Source: Eudorina sp. 2006-703-Eu-15 | Lineage: Eukaryota > Chlorophyta > Chlorophyceae > Chlamydomonadales > Volvocaceae | NCBI GenBank assembly: GCA_003117195.1 | Contig: BDSI01000022.1 | Coordinates: forward strand, 521,553-585,552 | Length of the DNA stretch: 64,000 bases | Direction of reading: 5' to 3' | Shown here: in pieces, positions 1 through 9,718 of the stretch | Numbering within the stretch: the stretch's first letter is position 1 | Layout: the number at the start of each line of letters is the position of its first letter | Made by a program: the position numbers and the translations under genes | The notes under the pieces: model-generated | Seen by the model: only the letters and a program-made list of their open reading frames with translations | Database searches by the model: none | What the model was told of the DNA's origin: nothing

Positions 1-231
1 CCCGCCCGCCCACCCTCCCACTCAACCAATTTCCTGTACCCCTCCCCCACACCTCCCCCCACACACACACCTCCATTCCATCCACCCACCCCCCACCAAA
101 CTAACCACCCCACCCAATCAACAACTACAACAAACCAACCACCCCTCCCACCAAACCACCACCCCCACCAAACCAGTTACCCGTCCACCCACCCACACCC
201 AACCCCCCCCCCCCCGCCCACCCCGCCGCAG

Positions 232-3200
232 CTTCTTCCTATTCGGCAGTCGGGACATGTGGTTCGAGGTGCCCCTGCCCTTCTTCCTGAGGAACACCGC
301 CTACGGACTGGGCTGGAGCCGGCCGCTCACGGGCTTGTTCCTGGCGGTCTGGATCATTGTGTACGGACAGGTACGACGGTACGATGGGGAGGGCTCATTC
401 CAGGCTGACACGGAGCCACCCCCCTGGCCCCACAGACGAGGGCCGCCGTGGGCGTGGGTCGTTGGGTGTGGGTCGTTGGGCGTGGGTCGTTGGGCTCCAG
501 GGGTGTGGGGAACATCCGGGAATATCCGGATATTCCAATAACATATATTACTGCATATTATATATTTACATCTATGCCGCGGGTCGCTTCGCCCTGGATA
601 GCGGGGGGCCTTCCCTCACCCTCGTCCGCTCGGTGCCCCTCACATGTCTTCCTCGACGCTCTCCTTTCCTCCCTCCACCTTATCCTCCGTCCCTCCTTCC
701 ACCACCGCGCCTGCCGTGCCCCGCAGGTTCAGTCCTGGACGCCCCAGCTGATCCTGTCGCCCCTCAAGCAAAGCCCGGCGAACAAGTGAGACCCTATAGG
801 GTGTCTCGGATAGGGACACGGGTACTGGCGGTTTGGGGGAGGAGGAGGATGGCGCGGCCCAGTCGTGCGGATTCTCTCTTGCACGACGAGTGCTGCCGTA
901 CTTTGAGACCAGCAGGAAACCGCAAAGCGCCGTTGTGTGTTGCCGTACGTCAGCGGGGGAGCGTGGGAAAGGGAGGAGGAGGCGGGAGGAGGCGGTTGGG
1001 GTCATCGGCGGCAGCGGCGGGAGGGGGGGGGGGGGGGAGGGGGGGGGGGGGGGAGGGGGAGGGGAGGGGGAGGGGGAGGGGGAGGGGAGGGGGAGGGGGA
1101 GGGGGAGGGGGAGGGGGAGGGGGAGGGGGAGGGGGAGGGGGAGGGGGAGGGGGAGGGGAGGGGGAGGGGAGGGGGAGGGGGAGGGGGAGGGGGAGGGGGA
1201 GGGGGAGGGGGAGGGGGGGGGTGATACGGCGCACAAAGGGCACCGGCAGTCCCCCCTTGATGGGATGGGTCTCGGCTGGCGGCAGCGGTCGCACTGCTGC
1301 CGCCCCTGCTGCCGCTTTTGTGGGTTACTCAAGGGGAGGGGGACAGTGGGGTCCCACTCGCCCACATCCCACTCGTTTGTTTGTTGGTGGGTTGGTGTGT
1401 AGTTTGTGTACATGTATCATGTGTGGGTTGTGTGTGAGCTTCCCTTGCCCCCCCTCCCTGTCCCCAACTCCGCCCTAGCGTATAAATATGCCCGCCAATG
1501 TCCTATACCCCCTCCCCCCCTCTCCCCCCGCCAGGTACGTGGCGGTGCTGTGGAATGTGGTGCTCGTGGCGACGCCGCTGTTCATGGGCCTTATGTTGCA
1601 GGTGTCGGATATCTTCAAGGTGAGGGTGAGGGATGGAAAGCGAAGGGGTAAAGAGACGAAATGGGGGTATGCGTCGGCAAGAGGTGGGGCCTGGGGATCG
1701 ATGGGGCTGGGAGTCTGTGAGATGGCTGCCCGGGTGGAGGGTTGTGTTTAATGAGAAGCCCGCCCATAACCAGAGTTGTGTGGTGGGGTGGTTGTGTGGT
1801 GGTGAGGTGGTTGTGTGGTGGGGTGTGGTTGTGTGGTGGGGTGTGGCTGCGTGGTGGGGTGTGGCTGCGTGGTGGGGTGTGGCTGCGTGGTGGGGTGTGG
1901 CTGCGTGGTGGGGTGTGGCTGCGTGGTGGGGTGTGGCTGTGTGGTGGGGTGGTGGCGTGGTGGGGTGTGGCTGCGTGGTGGGGTGGTGGCGTGGGCAAAG
2001 GTGGGGGGGGGTAGGAAGGGGCGTCACGATGCGCGAGCAGGAGCGGGGCCAGCCGGCTTCGCTGTGTTGCTGTTTCGCTGTCTTGCTTGACATCGAGGGG
2101 GCAGAGCAGAGGGGGCGCGGTCACATTTGGGGGCACCCGGGCGACGACAGCGCGTAACGGGGTCATGAGGCCTTCGGACAAACCTTGTGGAGATGGTTGG
2201 TGGTTGGCAGTTGGTGATGTTGTGGTCATGAATCCACAGCGGACGTTGAAAGTAGATCATCTCGTTGCCCACCAGGAGGGATTCCACCGGTTGGTTAGCA
2301 GTTGGTCGGTACCGTTGCGTAACTAACTAATCAGTGACCACGCATGTCCCCGCCCCGCCCTCCCCGAACAGAATCACAATCTGGGCGGTATGACGGGGGT
2401 CATGGTGGGCGGCCTGGGCGCCTTCTGCCTCGTGTTCGCTGTCAACTCGTCCATCCATTCCTACCTGATTGTACGATATGCGCAAGGCGACAAGGTGGCG
2501 ATGAACGTGGGCTTCTACTACTGCGCCAACGCCATGGGACGGTTGACAGGTGCGGTATCCCGTATCCGTACAGGGCGGGATGCGTTTGTATACGGCGGCC
2601 GCAATGCAGCCGGTCGCGTGGGGTACGGCACCTCGGCCGGTGAATTGGCGGCAAGAGCATCCGAAGGCTCGGGAGCGCGGGAGGTGCCCCGTGTTGTGGT
2701 GGGCAGCGTACGGCATGTGTATTGTGGGGCTGCGCCCGCGTCGAGGTCCCGCGAGGGAAGGGAGGGGGAGGGGGAGGCGCCCCCTGGCAGGTCGGTGTTA
2801 GGCTGTGAGTTGCTGGGACTATTGCGGATGCCGATACTGTACTTTGGTCGCATGTTGTCATATGTTTTCATTGTGCTATTATTCGTGATGTTGCCGTGGA
2901 CCCCGCGGGTCATCGGTGACAGCCGCAGCCCCCTCACCCCACATTCACTGCAAAAACGGAAATGCGCCAGCGTGGTGCACTGGACAGGCTCCATAAATGC
3001 ACCGAAGCACACCCCGCAACATAGATACGAGGGTATGCATGTATATATACATATACTACATGTGTGTGTATATACGTGTGCCGGACCCCCAGCCCCCGCG
3101 CCCGCTCCCAGGACGGCGTCATCCGCTCCCAACAAACACCCTCCGCCCCCCCTCCCTCACCCCAACCCCCACCCCCCCACCCCCCACCCCACCCCCGACC

Positions 3201-3431
3201 CCACCCGTAGGCACCCTTGTCAGCGGCGCTCTCTATTCGTACGCGGGCGACAATGTCGTACAGGGTTTCGCGGCGTGTTTCTGGGCGTCTGTGGGTTTCG
3301 CCGTGCTGTCGGCGGTGGTGGAGGTGTTCCTGCGGGACAACTCGGGCGGACTCATGTGCGGCAGCTGCCTGGCGCTGGTGCCGCCGCCCGGGGCCGTCGC
3401 TGACGCAAGGGGGGAGGTCGAGCCGGAGTGA
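232..3431 (+). CDS. ARSJ: ArsJ-type organoarsenical (1-arseno-3-phosphoglycerate) efflux transporter, 5' end outside window
   Basis: Five predicted exons (232-370, 727-785, 1535-1619, 2372-2549, 3211-3431) join in phase into the last ~226 residues of a major-facilitator-type membrane protein; stop TGA at 3429-3431. The N-terminal half lies upstream, and bases 1-231 are intron. Family signatures seen in order are FLFGSRDMWFEV, a GLFLAVWIIVYG helix followed by VQSWTPQL, a VAVLWNVVLVATPLFMG helix, AVNSSIHSYLIV, VGFYYCANAMGRLTG and VSGALYSY. I know these as hallmarks of the bacterial ArsJ family (about 400 residues). ArsJ is known to export 1-arseno-3-phosphoglycerate made by an associated GAPDH from arsenate. 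The adjacent PGK and GAPDH genes fit that role. The C-terminal tail (after FLRDNSGG) is short, Gly/Pro-containing and not in bacterial ArsJ. The introns carry GGGGGA tracts and an 18-bp minisatellite. Membrane location (plasma or internal) cannot be judged without the N-terminus. Confidence 0.9.
1018..1220. repeat. GGGGGA-type simple repeat in arsJ intron
   Basis: About 200 bp of near-pure G5A units on the plus strand. It is strongly G-quadruplex-prone and explains the long Gly/Glu/Arg or Pro/Ser open frames here. Confidence 0.95.
1780..1996. repeat. 18-bp minisatellite in arsJ intron
   Basis: Roughly ten head-to-tail copies of a unit close to GTGGGGTGTGGCTGCGTG, with the first and last copies degenerate. 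It lies inside the intron between the exons ending at 1619 and starting at 2372. The repeating open frames across it are artefacts of the unit length. Confidence 0.9.
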
Positions 3432-4722
3432 AGCAGTGGTGGGCCCGGCGGCGGCGGAGGGACTCGGGGCTTCGCTGTGGGGGCCCCGACGCCCGGCGCC
3501 GGAGGATATGGGTGACATGTGGGCTGTTGAGGCGACTGACGCGGCTTGGCCCACGCGGGCTTGGCTTGCTCCGGAGGCGGGGGCGAAATGCGAAACATGG
3601 AGGTCACCGCAATGGGCTGATAGTGATGGCGGTGCATAGCTGAGCTCGGGCGGGTGACTGTTGCAGAGTCTGTGTCGCGTTGGCCGTTGACCGTTGGCTG
3701 AATGAATGAGTCCGCTGGAGGGGAGGGGAGGGGGAGGGGGAGGGGAGGGGAGCCCGCGTTGTTGGTACACGGGGCGGCCCCACGAGTGGTGGTGGGCGTC
3801 GAACGGGAGACTATGTGCGGCTGTCACCGATGACCCTAGCGGGGCCCATTTCCTGTCATGATCATGATTATGATTGGGAACGCGTGGGGGCCGGGCGAGG
3901 AAGATGTACGGCAGCAGCTTTGTTGCTATATGACCCGTGTTTGGGATGTGCACGATGCCGGCTGTGTTGGCCGCGGCCGGGGGGGGGCGCATCCCCCGGG
4001 GCAGTTCAGGGGGTCGGGGTGGGTCCTGGGGAAGCAGCCGTTATATGCAGGAAGCACGGGACGTTCTGGAAATAGCAGGCGGGGTTTAGCACGTAAACAC
4101 GATGACTAAGTCATGACTTGCGTCGTTGCGTGGCAGCGGCGGCAGGTTCTTTCGTATACCATGCATAGACTGCTTGTGTGTGTTGGGCTGTCTGCTACCT
4201 TCACATTGTCCCAGCCGTGTGTTTGCGGAAACTTGCCATTATATACTTCTTGTCTGATTGATTGTCGCCCAGCGTTATATCAGCCGCCCAGGGTTAGGTC
4301 TGCGGCCGCTGAGAGCGGTACTGTGTCACGTTGACCGGGTAGGGGTTGGGACGGGTTCAAGTTCACCCACGGCATGGCGCGCATCCATCAAGTACGCTAG
4401 GGGCTAGCAGGCCCCTCGGGAGTTGCTTGCAGGGGGCGGGGTAGGAGTGGGCGGGACTTGGGAGGCGCATCGGCGATCCCCGAACCGATCAGCGGGACGG
4501 CAACACGGCACCCAGAGTGTGGCGGGCGGGGAGGTCTCGAGCGCTTTCGCTGTCTTTATTGACGTGCGGCGGAGCATCGCCGCCGCGGCTCGTTTGCGTT
4601 GTTACAAGTGTTGGTACACCTCGGGGAAAGAGGGCTGCGACCCCCTCCCCCCCCCCCCCGCACACACCACCCCATTCCCCCCCCCACACACACATACACC
4701 CACATAAATTCTCGAGTAAGGG

Positions 4723-4727
4723 TTACA
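4723..4727 (-). terminator. Candidate polyadenylation signal of PGK
   Basis: TTACA on the plus strand is TGTAA on the minus strand, the volvocine polyadenylation signal, about 520 bp beyond the PGK stop. A second minus-strand TGTAA lies at 4602-4606. Confidence 0.4.
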
Positions 4728-4739
4728 TACCACGCATGG

Positions 4740-4744
4740 TGTAA
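4740..4744 (+). terminator. Candidate polyadenylation signal of arsJ
   Basis: This is the first TGTAA I found downstream of the arsJ stop, about 1.3 kb away. It lies only 13 bp beyond the opposite-strand PGK signal, so the two transcripts would overlap at their 3' ends. Confidence 0.4.
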
Positions 4745-5247
4745 GCAAGGGTGCACACGTCTCACAATGGTTAACGAAAACGGGATTACGGCAGCGGCAC
4801 GTGTACGGCAGCGGCGTTGGGGTGCCCTTCCTCCCAGCGACGTGGACATACCCCGCCAGCCAGCCCCGGCGACAGACCCGGGCCACAGATACCTACCAAC
4901 GACAAGTACCGATAATGATTCGTACATGGATGGGTACGGACAGCGGGTCAGGGTGACATATCTATCCCCTTCGACGGCATCGACGCTCCTTGCTGCGTTT
5001 TTTATTTGCACTCGATTACGGAGGGCCCGAGGTGAGCCAAGGCGGTGGGAGGTGGGCGGTGGGAGGTGCCGGCGAGGACTGAATGCGATGCGACGTGCGC
5101 GCACGACCTGTCTTCCCCGACCTCGGGACCGCGCCGCGTACTCCTGCCCGATCCCGACTAAGTCAACTAATTTTACTTGAGGCAGTACGGAATCACGACA
5201 GTACGAAAGTCTGAATCACCGGCGTACGGAGTACTGAAACGCGCCGG

Positions 5248-8200
5248 TCAGCCGCAGCATCGCTTCACCGAGACCGAGGCGCAGCAGGGCCTTACGTCCG
5301 CCGCCCCGACCCGCGGGTCAGCCAGGTCACTCCCCGCGCCATCAGCGCCGGCCCTGCCCGCGCCCCCGCTGCACGATTTCCCTGCCGTCCCAGCCGTCTC
5401 GGTCGCGATTTTCTTGTCCGCCAACGAACCGCCGCCGGTCACCATCGGCTGCGCCGCCGCCGCCGCCGTCGCCGTCCCAGATGTACTACTGCACGTGTCG
5501 GCCCCAGCGGCGTCACTGCCATCGCCGCCGCCGCTGTGTCGCAGCAGCGCCCGCAGTCCCGGCATGCCCTTGCCCTCGATCAGCTCCAGAGTGGCCCCCC
5601 CGCCGGTGGAGATGTGGGTGATGCGGTCCGCCAGCCCCGCCGCCGTCACCGCCGCCACCGAGTCGCCACCTGGCGGGGGGAGGGGCCATCGTGGCGCGCA
5701 CCGGAACCAAGAGAGCTCGCGGAAGGTGGAGGAGAATGTGAACATGGATGTGCATATGCGGTCACGTGGTATTGTGGGATGTGGGTGCGTATCAACACCA
5801 CAGGATGGCTGGGTGGTGAACGAAAGTGTGGGGCGTGGGGGTTCGGGTCGGGACTAGTGGCGAAGGGGATGCGCGGGCGTGTGGGGGGTCGGGTCCGGGC
5901 CACGTAGCCGCAACAGGTACCCACCGCCGATGATGGTGATCGCGCCACGTCGGGACGCCTCGTCCATCGCCTGCGCCACAGCCACGGTGCCCCCCGCGAA
6001 CTCCGGCACCTCGAATTTGCCTGCGGGTGTGAGCGGCGGGTGGCGGCACGCCGTGCCGTACGGTACGGCACCATCGTCGGATCAGCGTGTGCGTGTGGCT
6101 GTGTGTGCGGTGTGGTCTGTGTCCATGGCTGCCGGTCGATGTCGCTGTTGCCGTATAGCCAAAGAGTACGACACCAGTACGACATCAGACTTGACAGCCG
6201 AAGGAGGAGCGTTGCTGTGACGGGTACGTGATCCCATGCAGCGGCGGTGAACACGCTCCGACGGCCAGCCGTTCCAAACCCTAGAACTGAAGCCCCGAGT
6301 CGAGACGCCCGGGGACCTCACCCATGGGACCGTTCCAGAAGATTGTACGGCAGGCGAGCAGCTCGTCCCGAAACGTCTTCATGGTCTCGGGGCCGATGTC
6401 CACACCGTAACGACCTGCGCAAGGGGGGTTGGCGGTTGCGGGAAAAGGTACGGGTCAGCGCCCGCACATGGGGGCGTCCAGCAAGTAATTCTCTACGGGT
6501 ATGTGTGTCATTGTATAGAAAACATCTGAACCGCCAGAAACGACTCGCGAGTCCATCCATGAATGCTGTTAGTGAGGAACCCGCCCAGAACCGCACAAGC
6601 CCAAGCGTGAGTGTGTGTGTAAATAAGAGACCCGCCCGACCCAAACCAAGCACCAATATACCGCGTGTGTGTGCGTATATGTGTTTGGCGGCACCTCTTT
6701 CCCCCCCCCCGATTCCTCTCCCCCTCCTTGTGAGCCCCCACCCACCCGGGGGGATGCAGGGGCTGTCCGGAGTGCAGCAGTCCAAGGTGAGCGGCGTCAC
6801 CCCCGTGGTGTCCAGCTGCTCCGGCCGCGCCAGGGAGGACGACCACAGCACGTCACTGGGCAGCAGCAGTCGGGTGCCCCGCTCCGCAGCCCGGGCTATC
6901 ATGCGGCGGCACGGCTGCAAGGCGGTTGGGGGCGGTTGGAGGCGGTTGGAGGCGGCGGTTGGCTGTGTGGGGCAACTCTGTCGTTGGCGCGGGCGCATGC
7001 GGATCAGTCATGCGGTGCCGGGTGCGGAGATCAGATCCAGATCCAGCACGGAGATCGGATCCTGTCCTGACCTGTCGCTCAAAGGGTATTGGCAACGACC
7101 CAGCGACGGCCCGTGCCCACTCATCCCCCCCACCCCACCCCTTCCAATCCGCCCGTCCCACCCCACCCACCCCACCCCACCTCACCGCCAGCCACTTCTC
7201 CTCGATCTGAGTGGACCCCACCGACACCCCCTGAGCCGCCAGCATGGTGAAGGCCATGCGCCCCCCAACCGCCACCACATCCGCCAGCTCCACAAGCGCC
7301 GCCACCACCCCGATCTTGTCAGCCACCTTGGCGCCCCCCAGCACCACACCCAGCGGCCTGGGGACACCACCGCAGGAGGCACCACCGCAGAAGAGGAGAT
7401 CCGCGAGGTGGAAGTGGGAGTTTTGGGGGTTTGTCTGTACTTTGTGAGCAACGATAAACTGCGCTGACTGGTGTGTGTGTGTGTGTGTGGGGGGGGGGGG
7501 TAAAATGAGAAGAAAAAAGAAACCGGGTGCGGGTGTGTAGGGGTGGAGGTGCGGGTGGGGCGTGGGGGGGGGAGGAGATGGAGGCAGCCGACCGCAAGGC
7601 ACTTGGGTGGCGCCGGCGCAAGGCGGTACACGACGGAGTGCACGACGCCCCGCCCGAACCCCGTCGCTCCTACCGTACGGGCTCGTACAACCGGTCCGCC
7701 AACTCTGCGAGCTCCCGCCGAATAAGGGGTCCGGGGTAGCAGTCGGATACGTATCTCGTAAGGCCCTGGAAACGGGGGCCGGCGACCGGAGGCCGTGGGT
7801 GGGGTGGGGCTGGTGGTGGGTTGGGAGGTCCACACAGCCGGCCTGCACCCCCCAGGGGGCCTGCACGCCGCATGCTTTGGGTGTTCAGGTCGGCGGCCGC
7901 CGGCCGCAATGAATGAATGAATGAATGAATGAATGAGTGATTGGGCACGACGGGCTGGATGGCACGACGGCGCAGGCACAGCGCAGCCTGAGCTGCATCA
8001 GCCACACGACCATGCGGCTCCGGTGGCCTGGTTTCGGAGCGCTGCTGCGTCGCGCCCTGCCGTCCACCCGGGGGGCCACGTGAGCTCCCCATGGTCCTTG
8101 GGCGCGCAGTACAAGTGCCGTACACAAACTGGAACAGGAGAGCTCAGCGAAGGTGGGAATTGCCGGCAGCTAACGCCTGTGCTGCCCGTGCTGCCTGCGC

Positions 8201-9258
8201 TGCTGTCCGCAGCCCAGGCCCGCTGCCCCACAAACTACGCCCCCTCCCGTCTGTAACTCCCCCCGGGCCCCCCGGACATGGGGGGCTTAGAAAGAACGTA
8301 CGGCATTCACCCACCGTGACGCTGCCCTGGTCTCGGTGTACGACACCGAACGCGTCATTCACGAACACGTCGCACAGCGCCGCGAGGTCCCGGGAGAAGT
8401 CCGGGCAGTTGGCCGCGTCCCCCCCGTGGAAGCGGGTGTTCTCCAGGAGGAGCACCTGTACGGTAGGGGTGGATCGTGTACGGCAAGCATGGGCGCAGTG
8501 CCGCAAAGCCCAGGGGTCTTTCCGTGTCGCCAAACGTTATCCTAGAGTTGTGTGCCCCCCGACGCATGGTGGGATGGTGTCCAGCGGCTGTCGCACGCAC
8601 GCGGGTGGCGCCGGACCTCTGCGGCAACGCCCTCTGCCCCGCCCTGCCCCGCCCTAAGACGACACGCGCACAACGGCGACGTAGGGGCGTGCGTGCTGCA
8701 TGGTTGGGTGTGCGGGGACTGCCCGTACCGTACCGCACACACGCCCGGGTGTCGTACTGGTGATCTGGTCTGTTTGTTGCCCCCGACCCCTCTGCATCAG
8801 GGACTGCGAAATTCCTCATGCAACCTGGCCGTACAGCTCACCTGGCCGGGCTCCAGCTCCGAAACCGCTTTCTGCGCGAGGGGCCCCACGCAGTCGCCCA
8901 CCAGGCCGCGGAACGCGTGCGGGCCCAGCTCCGAAGCCAGGTAAGACGCGACGGGCTGCAGACTGTACTGCAACTCCATCTCCTGGCGCGTCTGCGACTT
9001 GGGCTCCGGCCGGCCGAAGTGGCTGGCCAGGATGATACGAGCGCGCTGGTCGAGAAGCGAGCGGATGGTGGGCAGTGTCGCGGTGATGCGGGAGGCGTCG
9101 GTCACGGCGCCTGTGGTGCCATCCACGGGCACATTGAAGTCCGCACGCAGCAGGACTCTTTTGCCGGACAGGTCCTTTGACCTGATGTCCAGGTCGGGGG
9201 AGAGCAGGTCGCGCACGACCTGGCGCAGCGGCCGCTGCGCGCTGGGGTCGCCCGCCAT
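5248..9258 (-). CDS. PGK: Phosphoglycerate kinase with Cys-pair C-terminal extension, clustered with arsJ and GAPDH
   Basis: Eight predicted exons, all in phase: 9258-8842, 8455-8315, 7765-7674, 7357-7186, 6914-6746, 6414-6322, 6020-5925, 5669-5248; about 533 residues. PGK transfers phosphate between 1,3-bisphosphoglycerate and ADP in glycolysis or the Calvin cycle. Landmarks in order are [45 protein letters not shown], the hinge region [30 protein letters not shown] and [17 protein letters not shown]. The usual HRAHASTVG loop reads HRDQGSVTG, and the KFLLPVD block is altered to TRLLLPSD. A second ATG at 9309 would add 17 residues; neither start gives an obvious plastid transit peptide, so a cytosolic enzyme is likely. 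After the normal end (about residue 435) a ~95-residue Ala/Gly/Ser-rich tail ends in [12 protein letters not shown], which the family does not normally have. Tail to tail with arsJ, head to head with GAPDH. Confidence 0.92.
7911..7935. repeat. (TGAA)n microsatellite in PGK intron
   Basis: About six AATG/TGAA units between the PGK exons at 8315 and 7765. Confidence 0.85.
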
Positions 9259-9718
9259 CGTGGTCTGACCCGAAACTACGAACACGTCCGAACGACCAAG
9301 GAGGTTCAATCAGTGGCACCAGCAATGCCAAGCGCTTCTTAATTCGTCAATTATTTCCAACTCGAAGAAAGGCTGCGGCGTAATATATAATCAGCACCCC
9401 ACATTTCGACGGTATGCAAAAGATGGTCAATATTGAGACTTTGTTATTATGATACAGAAGAGAAAGCATTTCATCAGCGTATCAAGAATCAGTGTTCAGT
9501 ATCAACATATCCCGAACTCCCCGTCTGTCCCCGAGTACTAGGATTCCTCTATTGCTAACAGAATCTGCGGCTGCAGTACAAACCGATGCAGCGATGATCA
9601 TTGAGACAAGCCTTTCGCATCATCGTGTTTTGCAAAGGGGATTATTGTAATATCTAGGCTCCAATTAGGAGGATTTTTGGGAAGCAACCGAGCGCACGCG
9701 GAACAAGGTGCAAAAACC
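9259..9718. promoter_or_regulatory. Divergent PGK/GAPDH promoter region
   Basis: 460 bp separate the PGK start (minus) from the GAPDH start (plus), so both genes probably share control elements. It is AT-richer than its surroundings. An AT-rich TATA-like stretch TAATATATAA lies at 9381-9390, about 125 bp from the PGK start; no clear second TATA box lies just before GAPDH. No binding-site motif could be assigned. Confidence 0.5.

Larger units (their letters stand above)
3432..5247. other. Convergent 3' region between arsJ and PGK
   Basis: About 1.8 kb between the two stop codons holds no supported gene. It contains a short GGGGGA tract (about 3718-3750), a copy of a recurring element with core TTTCGCTGTCTTTATTGAC (about 4544-4562), C-rich/CA-rich simple sequence (4640-4700) and candidate polyadenylation signals for both genes. 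Confidence 0.6.

Noticed and set aside
357..1478. Plus-strand 373-codon and minus-strand 257-codon open frames in the arsJ intron
   Set aside because: Composed mostly of the G5A repeat and overlapping a splice-consistent arsJ exon in a different frame.
1503..2229. Thr/His/Pro-rich minus-strand frames of about 200 codons
   Set aside because: They are the translated 18-bp minisatellite.
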